Source: Maribacter sp044594925 (lineage in GTDB: Bacteria > Bacteroidota > Bacteroidia > Flavobacteriales > Flavobacteriaceae). From it: 64,000 nucleotides of DNA. This document shows positions 24,683 to 32,925 of this stretch, piece after piece. The number at the start of each line of letters is the position of its first letter. Within the stretch, counting starts at the first letter, position 1. The stretch lies in the NCBI RefSeq assembly GCF_044594925.1, contig NZ_CP138991.1, forward strand, positions 434,001 through 498,000, in the 5' to 3' direction. The position numbers and the translations under genes are program-made. Under the pieces are notes generated by a model. It was not told the DNA's origin and made no database searches. It worked only from the letters and a program-made list of their open reading frames with translations.

Positions 24683-26865
24683 TGAAAAATATAATCAAAA
24701 CACTTTTTGCAGTTCTTATATGTCTCTTATTTACTAATAAGGCCATTGCTCAAAAGTTTAGCACACATGCAGTTAAAAAGGGAGAAACCTTAGAAAGCAT
24801 TTCTAAAACCTACGGTGTTTCCCAAGATGATATTCTTAAATACAATAAGGAAATTAAAAAGGGAGCTGATTTAAGATCGAATACGATTTTAGTCATCCCA
24901 AGCGGCACCATGTCTACAGTTGAAAAAAATACCGTGGATAACCTTATCAAGGGTATTATGCAAGACTCGGTAGTAAAAAGAGAGCCCACTGGTTTCAAGG
25001 AGCACAAGGTGAAGAAAAGAGAGACACTCTACGGTATAGCAAAAAAATATAATGTTTCCGAGGATGATATAAAAAAATATAACAAACAATTATACGCTTC
25101 GCAGTTAAAGAAGAAAATGGTGATTCGTATTCCAAAGTATCCAGAGGTAAACGAAGAAGAATCTGCAATAGACCCGAGCGATTATGAAAAGTACATCGTT
25201 GCTCCTAAGGAAACGAGATGGAGTATAGCGCACAAATATGGTATTACCATAGACAGTATGTTGGTGTTGAATCCTGGATTATCCAAGACAACTAATTATT
25301 TGGCAGAGGGTTATGAACTTTTAATGCCTAGGATAGCAGGGAGTACGGTGGAAAACCAACAAACACAGCTCTATATTTCGTATACCGTTCCTGCAAAAAT
25401 GAATTTTTATCGGTTAGAAAAGGAGTTCGGTGTCAAATCAGATGAAATAGTTCGTTTAAACCCAGAGATTTCTGAGCAAGGAGGATTAAAGGAAGGTATG
25501 GTCATTAGGCTTCCTGAAACGAAATTGGACCCAGGAGAGATAAATACGGATAATTATATATTTTATGTGGTACGACCAAAACAGAACGAATTTCGACTAA
25601 CTCGAAAATTTGGAATGTCCTGGTCGGATTTAATACAGCTAAATCCAGATTTAAAAGACGGTCTTAAAGCGGGAATGGTGCTTAAATTACCGAAGGAGCA
25701 AGTTGGTGATTTTGAAGTTCGTAATTCACTTATATTAGATAAGATTAATCTATTGGATAGCATTAATACTGAGGTTAGGCCAAAGGTTATGTTTTTATTA
25801 CCCTTCCGAATAGATAAACTAAATATGAGTGATACGAAGTCCGTTACTTGGGCTATGCAGAACAGAAATAGTCTTAAATATAGTCTAGGGTTATATTCTG
25901 GTGCCTTGATCGCATTAGATTCTATTAAATCCTTAGGTATTTCCGTAGATGTTGAAACTTTTGATAATCAATTTACACTGGCACGGACAAAAGAAATATT
26001 ACGGCAAGAAAATCTTTCGGAATACAATGCAATCGTTGGACCCTTGGACCTAATTTCCTTAAAAGAAGTTTCTAATCAAGCGGCAAGTTATCAGCTTCCC
26101 GTAATAGCCCCAGTACCAGTGCAAAGTGAATTAAGCCTAAGTAATGTTTTCTTTTCTTATACGGAGAAGAAATTACTTAGGGAGCATATGATTGAATATG
26201 TGAAAAAAAATCATACCAATGAAAATTTGGTAATTATCGCAGATGAAAAAAATAAAGCGGTAGAAGAAGTATTGGCTGAAAATTTTCCGAATGCAAAAGT
26301 TATTTTGGTTAAGGAAGAGGAAAAAAATATCGGTATAAATAGAGATAAGTTGGCGAGTCAACTATCGGAAGATGTAGAGAATTGGGTTTTTGTAGAATCG
26401 GATAATTTTAAACTTATCGCCAGTGTAGTATCCATATTAAACTCTTTTAACAATGCATTATTGGATATCGAAACTGGCAAGAACAAGATAAAATTACGTA
26501 TGTTTTCTACGGATAAGAATAACGCATTTGAAAATGATGTTATTTCTAGCACCCATTTGTCCAACTTAAATTTCACATATCCTTCCGTGTATAGGGAAGT
26601 TTCTTCGAATGCCTTCGTGAAAAGATATAAGGAAAAATTCGGGGACGCTCCGGATATGTTTGCCGTTAGAGGTTTTGACCTTACGTACGACCTTCTGTTG
26701 AAACTAGCTTATAAGAACGACTTAATCGATATTTCTAAGTTCATAGGTGCAACGGAGTATAGCGGTAATAAATTTGATTACGAGAAAGATGCTACATCGG
26801 GTTATTTTAATAAGGCTTCCTATATTATGGCGTATGATGATATGGCTATAAAACAAATAGAATAA
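24682..26865 (+). CDS. Five-LysM protein fused to a periplasmic-binding-protein-like domain
   Basis: An exported 727-residue protein with signal peptide MKNIIKTLFAVLICLLFTNKAIAQ; the ATG at 24682 overlaps the guaA stop, and an upstream in-frame ATG at 24673 lies inside guaA. Five LysM modules follow at roughly 27-75, 105-150, 170-215, 230-280 and 295-340, recognisable by KKGETLESISKTYGVS and KKRETLYGIAKKYNVS, with later copies more diverged. LysM binds peptidoglycan. The rest (about 365-720) resembles a type-1 periplasmic binding protein (LPFRIDKLN, YNAIVGPLDLISLKEVSNQA, VRGFDLTYDLLLKLA). It is probably a wall-tethered sensor or scaffold. The fusion is known in Flavobacteriia but has no assigned function that I know of. 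Confidence 0.87.
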   Translation: MKNIIKTLFAVLICLLFTNKAIAQKFSTHAVKKGETLESISKTYGVSQDDILKYNKEIKKGADLRSNTILVIPSGTMSTVEKNTVDNLIKGIMQDSVVKREPTGFKEHKVKKRETLYGIAKKYNVSEDDIKKYNKQLYASQLKKKMVIRIPKYPEVNEEESAIDPSDYEKYIVAPKETRWSIAHKYGITIDSMLVLNPGLSKTTNYLAEGYELLMPRIAGSTVENQQTQLYISYTVPAKMNFYRLEKEFGVKSDEIVRLNPEISEQGGLKEGMVIRLPETKLDPGEINTDNYIFYVVRPKQNEFRLTRKFGMSWSDLIQLNPDLKDGLKAGMVLKLPKEQVGDFEVRNSLILDKINLLDSINTEVRPKVMFLLPFRIDKLNMSDTKSVTWAMQNRNSLKYSLGLYSGALIALDSIKSLGISVDVETFDNQFTLARTKEILRQENLSEYNAIVGPLDLISLKEVSNQAASYQLPVIAPVPVQSELSLSNVFFSYTEKKLLREHMIEYVKKNHTNENLVIIADEKNKAVEEVLAENFPNAKVILVKEEEKNIGINRDKLASQLSEDVENWVFVESDNFKLIASVVSILNSFNNALLDIETGKNKIKLRMFSTDKNNAFENDVISSTHLSNLNFTYPSVYREVSSNAFVKRYKEKFGDAPDMFAVRGFDLTYDLLLKLAYKNDLIDISKFIGATEYSGNKFDYEKDATSGYFNKASYIMAYDDMAIKQIE

Positions 26866-26872
26866 ATAGATT

Positions 26873-27277
26873 ATGACTTCAAAAGTTACCTATAACGGAG
26901 CGTTAAGAACGGAATGTGTTCATTTAAAGTCGGGCGATTCGTTCGTGACCGATGCTCCGACCGACAATAATGGTCTTGGACAAGCATTTTCTCCAACTGA
27001 CACCGTTGCCACTGGTTTAGCCAGTTGTATTCTTACTATGATGGGAATTAAGGCTAATGGTCTACAAGTAAATTTAGAAGGTTCCCAAGCGGATGTTACC
27101 AAGCATATGGCCTCGGAACCGAGAAGAATAGCAAAGATAGAAGTACATCTTAGCTTGCCGTCAAATATTTCCGATAAGGACAGGAAAATATTGATACATA
27201 CGGCAAATACCTGTCCTGTTCATTTTAGTCTACATCCAGACATAGAAAAAGAAATTTCTTTCAATTGGGTATTATAA
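26873..27277 (+). CDS. OsmC/Ohr family protein
   Basis: The 134-residue cytoplasmic protein belongs to the OsmC/YhfA group. Cys52 (LASCILTMMG) and Cys114 (NTCPVHFSL) are the expected peroxidatic and resolving cysteines, so a thiol-dependent peroxidase role against organic hydroperoxides is plausible. It follows the LysM gene by seven bases and overlaps the DUF922 gene, placing it in the guaA operon. The bacillithiol made via bshC could be its reductant, but that is only a guess. Confidence 0.9.
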   Translation: MTSKVTYNGALRTECVHLKSGDSFVTDAPTDNNGLGQAFSPTDTVATGLASCILTMMGIKANGLQVNLEGSQADVTKHMASEPRRIAKIEVHLSLPSNISDKDRKILIHTANTCPVHFSLHPDIEKEISFNWVL

Positions 27278-27798
27278 AGTACACTTTTCTGATTTTTTTC
27301 TCTTTTGTTATGTTCTCATCATATTCTTGGGGGCAAGAAGAAGTACTCTGGCAGCCGGATAAGAGATTATATTGGAGAGATTTTAAAGGAAAAGTTCCGC
27401 CTGGGGCGGGAGCCGCAGCTACCACGGCAAGTGGTATTAGTTATCAGTTTTCTACAAGCTATAGGGGTAGTGAAATGCATGTTGATTATGAAGTGAATGC
27501 GTTCTTTTATCCTACAAAATCTTGGTATAAACCTAAAATATGTAATGACGTAACCTTAGTGCACGAGCAATTGCATTTTGATATTTCGGAACTCTTTGCA
27601 CGTCGGATGCGAAAAAAAATGGCGACAACCGGATTTACGAAAAACATAAAGGCCGAGGTAAAGGCTATTTATAGAAAAACACTCAAAGAGCTAAACGATT
27701 ATCAAAATCGTTACGATAATGAAACGGATTATTCTAGGAATATTCCGCAGCAAAAAGTTTGGATTCAAAAAATAGAAAAAGCTTTGAGTGAGCGTTAG
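27265..27798 (+). CDS. DUF922 family exported putative metalloprotease
   Basis: The 177-residue product carries HEQLHFDISELFARR, in which His100, Glu101 and His104 form a zinc-protease HExxH motif, as in DUF922. Start choice matters: TTG at 27265 gives MGIIKYTFLIFFSFVMFSSYSWGQ, a clean signal peptide, while the first ATG (27310) would leave a truncated one. I therefore accept the TTG start, which overlaps the osmC-like gene by 13 bases. The protein is likely periplasmic. Substrate unknown. Confidence 0.82.
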   Translation: MGIIKYTFLIFFSFVMFSSYSWGQEEVLWQPDKRLYWRDFKGKVPPGAGAAATTASGISYQFSTSYRGSEMHVDYEVNAFFYPTKSWYKPKICNDVTLVHEQLHFDISELFARRMRKKMATTGFTKNIKAEVKAIYRKTLKELNDYQNRYDNETDYSRNIPQQKVWIQKIEKALSER

Positions 27799-27813
27799 CT
27801 TTTTAGTGGTTCA

Positions 27814-28683
27814 TTAAACATCACAAATGGTGACACCTTGTTTTAGGGCATCTATTTTATTTTCCCAAGTAGGTACAAATTCTTGTGCTACATGACCTTT
27901 AAATCCCGTAGCCAGTATAGCTTTCATAATTGCCGGATAAAAAAGCTCTTGAGTTTCATCAATCTCATTTCTTCCGGGATTACCACCTGTGTGATAGTGT
28001 CCAAAGTAGGGATGGTACTCCTGTATGTTCCTAATGATATCACCTTCCATGATTTGCATGTGATAAATATCATAAAGTAATTTAAAGTTGTCGGACCCTA
28101 GAGCTTTACATAGTGCTACGCCCCATTCGGTACGATCACACATATAGTCTTTATGGTTTACTTTACTGTTTAAAAGTTCCATTTGTATAACAACACCCTT
28201 TTTTTCAGCAAGTGGAATAATTCTCTTAAGGCCAGTGATGCAGTTGGCTAAACCTTCTTCATCCTTCATGCCATTTCGGTTGCCACTAAAACAAATAAGA
28301 TTGGTATAACCAGCTGCTGCTACTTTTGGTATTATCTGCAAATAATCAGCCACAAGTTCGTCATGCAGTGTTGGGTCGTTCCATCCTTTTTCAATTCCTA
28401 ATCCGGCACCCCAACACATTGAGGCATGGATGTTATATTTCTTAAGAAGTGGCCAATCTTCAGGCCCTACTAAATCAATTGCCTTGATATCCAATTCATT
28501 TAAGTTTTTCAAAAAGTCCTCGAGCGGAATACTATCATAACACCAGTAACAAGCACTATGATTTATATTGTGCTTGAGTTTAGTGGATGGAGTTACTTTT
28601 GTAACCTGTGCAACTGAAGTGTTGCATGCTAATACCCCGACTGAAGCTGCTGCAGAAGCTCCGATAAACTTGCGTCTTTTCAT
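27814..28683 (-). CDS. Hydroxypyruvate isomerase-like TIM-barrel protein, exported
   Basis: A 289-residue AP-endonuclease-2/xylose-isomerase-type TIM barrel, with ligand residues in VVIQMELLNS, LLYDIYHMQIMEGD and YFGHYHTGGNPGRNE, as in hydroxypyruvate isomerase. The N-terminus MKRRKFIGASAAASVGVLAC has a twin-arginine-like motif (RRKFIG) and a possible lipobox cysteine, so it is probably exported after folding. Export points to a catabolic isomerase or epimerase for external sugars rather than glyoxylate metabolism. It is convergent with the DUF922 gene and stands alone. Confidence 0.85.
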   Translation of the reverse strand: MKRRKFIGASAAASVGVLACNTSVAQVTKVTPSTKLKHNINHSACYWCYDSIPLEDFLKNLNELDIKAIDLVGPEDWPLLKKYNIHASMCWGAGLGIEKGWNDPTLHDELVADYLQIIPKVAAAGYTNLICFSGNRNGMKDEEGLANCITGLKRIIPLAEKKGVVIQMELLNSKVNHKDYMCDRTEWGVALCKALGSDNFKLLYDIYHMQIMEGDIIRNIQEYHPYFGHYHTGGNPGRNEIDETQELFYPAIMKAILATGFKGHVAQEFVPTWENKIDALKQGVTICDV

Positions 28684-28734
28684 TGCGTTTTATTTAATAG
28701 GTAGTACTAAAGATAATTTTTTTAGATTTAACTG

Positions 28735-28977
28735 ATGGAATTAGACCTCGATAAGAAATATTTAATAGAACTTGCTCATTATAGAATGCCCTTTGGAAAA
28801 TTTAAAGGACGTTATCTGGTGAACTTACCGGAACCATATCTGGTCTGGTTCAGTCAAAAAGGATTTCCTAATGGTAAATTAGGAGAAATGTTGCGTTCTA
28901 TGCATGAAATCAAGGTAAATGGCTTGGAAACACTAATTCTTAAAATACAAAAAGAATTTCCCATCAATACGGCCTGA
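28735..28977 (+). CDS. DUF3820 family protein
   Basis: The 80-residue protein matches DUF3820: MPFGKFKGRYLVNLPEPYLVWF, then a conserved FPNGKLGEMLR helix. Small stand-alone members are common in Flavobacteriia and have no assigned activity; some annotations call them quorum-sensing-regulated virulence factors by homology. It lies 51 bases from the divergent TIM-barrel gene and 50 bases before pyrG, which has its own promoter element. Confidence 0.88.
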   Translation: MELDLDKKYLIELAHYRMPFGKFKGRYLVNLPEPYLVWFSQKGFPNGKLGEMLRSMHEIKVNGLETLILKIQKEFPINTA

Positions 28978-28994
28978 TATCTTTCGGCAATTTG

Positions 28995-29002
28995 TAACTT
29001 TG
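28995..29002 (+). promoter_or_regulatory. Candidate pyrG promoter -7 element
   Basis: TAACTTTG matches TAnnTTTG and ends 25 bases before the pyrG ATG. The upstream TTG is not clear. Confidence 0.45.
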
Positions 29003-29027
29003 TATCCCGTAACACAGAATTCCAATC

Positions 29028-30665
29028 ATGTCACAAACCAAATATATCTTCGTTACGGGCGGGGTAACTTCTTCCCTTGGTAAGGGAATAATAGCGGCCT
29101 CCTTGGCGAAATTATTACAGGCCCGCGGATACCGAACTACAATTCAGAAATTAGACCCCTATATAAATGTGGACCCAGGTACACTTAACCCCTATGAACA
29201 TGGGGAATGTTATGTTACTGATGACGGTGCCGAGACCGATTTAGATTTAGGGCACTACGAGCGTTTTCTTAATGTTAGGACTTCACAGGCTAACAATGTA
29301 ACAACGGGAAGAATTTATCAAAGTGTCATTGAGAAAGAACGAAGGGGAGAATTTCTAGGAAAGACCGTGCAGGTAGTGCCACATATTACAAACGAAATTA
29401 AAGAACGTGTTCAGCTGCTTGGAAATAGTGGCGATTATGATATTGTAATTACCGAAATCGGTGGTACTGTAGGTGACATTGAATCCTTACCTTATATTGA
29501 AGCTGTTAGACAATTACTATGGGAATTGGGGGATAATAACGGTATTGTTATTCATCTAACTTTGGTTCCATATTTATCCGCTGCGGGTGAGCTTAAAACC
29601 AAGCCAACACAGCATTCCGTTAAAACACTTATGGAGAGCGGAATCAAGGCAGATATCCTGGTCTGTAGGACCGAACATGAGATTTCAGATGATATAAAGG
29701 ACAAATTGGCACTCTTTTGTAACGTAAAAAGAGAAGCGGTCATACAAAGTATAGATGCTTCCACTATTTATGATGTACCCGTGCTAATGCAAGAAGAAGG
29801 ACTCGATACGGTTACATTAAAGAAATTAGCGCTATCGGATAATAGTGAGCCAGACCTTACCCAATGGAACGAATTTTTAAAGCGTCACAAGAATCCCAAG
29901 AATGAAGTGACTATAGGGCTTATCGGAAAATATGTAGAATTACAGGATTCTTACAAGTCCATACTGGAAGCTTTCATTCATGCGGGTGCCGCAAATGAAG
30001 TTAAGGTTAAAGTTAAATCCATTCATTCAGAATTCATTACAGAGCAGAATTTTGAAAATAAATTAATTGGGCTGGATGGTATTTTAGTAGCTCCTGGTTT
30101 TGGTGAAAGGGGTATAGAGGGGAAAATAAAAGCCGTTCAACATGCAAGAGAAAAGGCGATTCCGTTCTTGGGAATCTGCTTAGGCATGCAAATGGCGGTC
30201 ATAGAATATGCGAGAAACGTATTAGGAATTAAGAATGCAAATTCTACTGAAATGGATGAGCACACCGCCACTCCCGTAATAAGTTTAATGGAAGAGCAAA
30301 AGACCATTACGAACATGGGCGGTACAATGCGTCTGGGTGCTTGGGACTGTAAGTTAAAGGAAGGTAGCTTGGTTCAAAAAGTATACGAAGGGGAGACGGA
30401 GATTTCTGAACGTCATCGCCATAGGTACGAGTTTAATAACCAATACAAATCCCAGTTGGAAAAATCCGGCTTAATTACATCTGGTATAAACTCGGCAACG
30501 GATTTAGTAGAAATCGTAGAATTGGGAAATCATCCTTGGTTTATTGGCGTGCAATATCATCCAGAGTATAAGAGTACTGTAGCTAATCCACATCCTTTAT
30601 TTGTAGGTTTTGTAAAGGCGGCCTTAGCACATAAAAAAGCACAAACTAATGCCAGTATGGCATAA
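29028..30665 (+). CDS. pyrG: CTP synthase
   Basis: PyrG aminates UTP to CTP with glutamine and ATP. The 545-residue protein has the synthetase domain beginning KYIFVTGGVTSSLGKGI with the ATP site, and LDPYINVDPGTLNPYEHGE nearby. The amidotransferase domain (about 290-545) has the nucleophile Cys in FLGICLGMQ and the HPE triad in QYHPEYKS. Length and motif order are complete. The gene has its own promoter element and is followed by yidC after a 68-base gap carrying another. Confidence 0.98.
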   Translation: MSQTKYIFVTGGVTSSLGKGIIAASLAKLLQARGYRTTIQKLDPYINVDPGTLNPYEHGECYVTDDGAETDLDLGHYERFLNVRTSQANNVTTGRIYQSVIEKERRGEFLGKTVQVVPHITNEIKERVQLLGNSGDYDIVITEIGGTVGDIESLPYIEAVRQLLWELGDNNGIVIHLTLVPYLSAAGELKTKPTQHSVKTLMESGIKADILVCRTEHEISDDIKDKLALFCNVKREAVIQSIDASTIYDVPVLMQEEGLDTVTLKKLALSDNSEPDLTQWNEFLKRHKNPKNEVTIGLIGKYVELQDSYKSILEAFIHAGAANEVKVKVKSIHSEFITEQNFENKLIGLDGILVAPGFGERGIEGKIKAVQHAREKAIPFLGICLGMQMAVIEYARNVLGIKNANSTEMDEHTATPVISLMEEQKTITNMGGTMRLGAWDCKLKEGSLVQKVYEGETEISERHRHRYEFNNQYKSQLEKSGLITSGINSATDLVEIVELGNHPWFIGVQYHPEYKSTVANPHPLFVGFVKAALAHKKAQTNASMA

Positions 30666-30681
30666 ACTGTCTATTTGGGCA

Positions 30682-30689
30682 TATATTTG
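30682..30689 (+). promoter_or_regulatory. Candidate yidC promoter -7 element
   Basis: TATATTTG at 30682-30689 lies 44 bases before the yidC ATG. No TTG is at the right distance. Confidence 0.4.
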
Positions 30690-30733
30690 CTCTCTGAAAA
30701 CCAAACTATTACCTTACCTATAATATATTTTAG

Positions 30734-32584
30734 ATGGAAGAAAAGAAATTGGATGTGAATTCCATAATCGGTTTTGTACTGATTTTTGGAATATTAATTT
30801 TCATGTTTTACCAAAATAAACCCACTCCGGAAGAGTTAGAGGAGCAGGCACAACAAGAACAAGTAGAGGCTAAAGCAGCACAGGAAGAAAATTTAAATAA
30901 AGTGGTAACAGCGGAAACGCCAGTACTTAATTTAAACGATTCTACGGCAGTTGCAAATTACAAAAGTCAAATAGGGGCATTTGGTTTTACCGCACCATCC
31001 GATGCTACTACGGTGCTTGAAAATGAAGTGCTGTATTTGAAGATTAGTAATAAGGGAGGGCATATTGTAGAGGCAAAAATGAAGAATTTTGTTACCTATG
31101 ATTCTATTCCTGTGTATTTGATTAAAGACGGGAACGCTTCTTTTGGGCTTAATTTTTCTACTCAGGACAACAGGGTCTTGAATACAAAGGACTTGTATTT
31201 TGAACCAAGCTCAAGTACTTCCGATAACAATCAAGTACTATCCTTAAAAGCAAAAGTTTCCAACAATCAATATTTGGAATATCGTTATGAGATGAAACCA
31301 GAGGAGTACTTGGTAGATTTTACCATACGTAGTCAAGGTTTGGACAGGGTTATGAACGATAGTAAGCCGGTAACCCTAGACTGGAAATTAAAGGGTATTA
31401 GGCATTCTAAAAGTATAGAATATGAAAACAGATATACCCGTCTAACCTATAATCATGAAGATGGTAAACTGAGTAAACTCTCTGAGGGTAGTGATGATGA
31501 GGAAACGGAAGAGGATATTAAATGGATCTCCTATCGGCAGCACTTTTTTAGTTCTATATTAGCGACCAGTGAGCCATTTAAAAGTGGAGAACTCGTATCA
31601 AAGAATTTAGTAGAGGAAGAAAGTAGAACTTTTGGGTTTACAAAGGATTACGCTTCTGTTTTACCGCTAGAGGTTAAAGGTGGTGAGCTATCCAAAAATA
31701 TGCATTGGTATTTTGGGCCAACAGATGTTGAGGTATTATCAAAATATGAGGACTTAGGATTAGAGGATTCCATACCTTTCGGTTGGGGAATTTTTGGGTG
31801 GATCAACCGCTACGTATTCACTCCGTTCTATGCTTTTTTAAGTACTTATTTCCCCTACGGTATTGCAATAGTTATTATGACAATCTTAGTACGTTTGGCG
31901 ATGTCTCCGGTAACCTATAAATCCTACTTGTCTCAGGCCAAGATGAAAGTATTAAAACCAGAGATTACCGAGCTAGGTGAAAAGTATAAGGACAACGCCA
32001 TGAAAAAGCAACAGGAAACCATGAAGCTCTATGGAAAAGCTGGTGTTAGTCCAATGAGTGGTTGTGTACCGGCATTTCTACAGATGCCTATATTCTATGC
32101 CTTGTTCATGTTTTTTCCAACTTCTTTTGCCTTGCGCCAAAAGTCCTTCCTATGGGCAGATGACCTATCTTCTTTTGATACCATCTATCAGTTTCCAGAA
32201 GGATTTTCAATACCTTTTTATGGAGATCATATTAGTTTATTCCCAATTTTAGCCTCCGTAGCTATCTTTTTCTACATGATGATGACTACTGGGCAAAACA
32301 TGCCAACACAACCAGGTATGCCAAATATGAAGTTCATTATGTATTTAATGCCCTTTATGATGTTATTTTTCTTCAATAACTACGCTAGTGGATTGAGTTT
32401 GTACTACTTTGTATCAAACTTAATTACCATAGGAATTATGTTGGTAATCAAGAATTTTATCTTGGATAACGATAAAATTCATGCGCAAATACAGGAGAAT
32501 AAGAAGAAACCTAAAAAGGAGAATAAATTTCAGCGAAAAATGCGTGAAATGATGGAGCAGGCGGAAGCGCAAAAAAAGAAATAA
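30734..32584 (+). CDS. yidC: Membrane protein insertase YidC
   Basis: YidC inserts and folds inner-membrane proteins, alone or with Sec. The 616-residue protein follows the Gram-negative layout: a first membrane helix (IIGFVLIFGILIFMFYQN), a large periplasmic beta domain (about 55-370), then the conserved core of five helices (about 380-590) with ILVRLAMSPVTYKSY and QMPIFYALFMFF. It ends in a lysine-rich tail (EAQKKK) suited to ribosome contact. With ftsY, it covers the insertion pathway. A terminator hairpin lies 121 bases downstream. Confidence 0.96.
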   Translation: MEEKKLDVNSIIGFVLIFGILIFMFYQNKPTPEELEEQAQQEQVEAKAAQEENLNKVVTAETPVLNLNDSTAVANYKSQIGAFGFTAPSDATTVLENEVLYLKISNKGGHIVEAKMKNFVTYDSIPVYLIKDGNASFGLNFSTQDNRVLNTKDLYFEPSSSTSDNNQVLSLKAKVSNNQYLEYRYEMKPEEYLVDFTIRSQGLDRVMNDSKPVTLDWKLKGIRHSKSIEYENRYTRLTYNHEDGKLSKLSEGSDDEETEEDIKWISYRQHFFSSILATSEPFKSGELVSKNLVEEESRTFGFTKDYASVLPLEVKGGELSKNMHWYFGPTDVEVLSKYEDLGLEDSIPFGWGIFGWINRYVFTPFYAFLSTYFPYGIAIVIMTILVRLAMSPVTYKSYLSQAKMKVLKPEITELGEKYKDNAMKKQQETMKLYGKAGVSPMSGCVPAFLQMPIFYALFMFFPTSFALRQKSFLWADDLSSFDTIYQFPEGFSIPFYGDHISLFPILASVAIFFYMMMTTGQNMPTQPGMPNMKFIMYLMPFMMLFFFNNYASGLSLYYFVSNLITIGIMLVIKNFILDNDKIHAQIQENKKKPKKENKFQRKMREMMEQAEAQKKK

Positions 32585-32705
32585 TGAAACACCCTTCTTT
32601 ACCAAAATGGTGCGGAGCTCAATAAGAGCTATTCAAAAAGAAAATAAAGGATGGTTTTAGGGTAGGCACCAAGGAATTTTAATTTTGATTAGCGTATAAA
32701 AAAAG

Positions 32706-32734
32706 AAAAGCCTCTGAAATATACAGAGGCTTTT
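32706..32734 (+). terminator. Terminator hairpin after yidC, possibly bidirectional
   Basis: AAAAGCCTCTG (32706-32716) and CAGAGGCTTTT (32724-32734) form an 11-bp perfect stem with loop AAATATA. T and A runs flank it, so it could work in both directions. Confidence 0.8.
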
Positions 32735-32877
32735 GCCATTGATTAAGGATTGGTTTGGTAAGATTTGGGGATGTAAATATGATTTTAATTACCTCTTTAA
32801 AAAAATATGAGTTGTAAAGAGCTCTTATTTGTATGCTAACTAATCTACTTCTGTTGTTTAAAAAGTTAATGCATAAA

Positions 32878-32905
32878 AAAACCTCTCAAATAATTGAGAG
32901 GTTTT
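32878..32905 (-). terminator. Terminator of fasciclin gene 1 (minus strand)
   Basis: AAAACCTCTCAA (32878-32889) and TTGAGAGGTTTT (32894-32905) form a 12-bp perfect stem with loop ATAA. The A tract before it becomes a T tract on the minus strand. It lies 20 bases beyond the stop codon. Confidence 0.85.
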
Positions 32906-32925
32906 AATAATTATATTACCATTTC

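Larger units (their letters stand above)
32585..32925. other. Convergent gap between yidC and fasciclin gene 1
   Basis: This 341-base stretch has two terminators (32706-32734 and 32878-32905) and otherwise A+T-rich sequence. I see no open frame with a plausible product. Confidence 0.6.
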
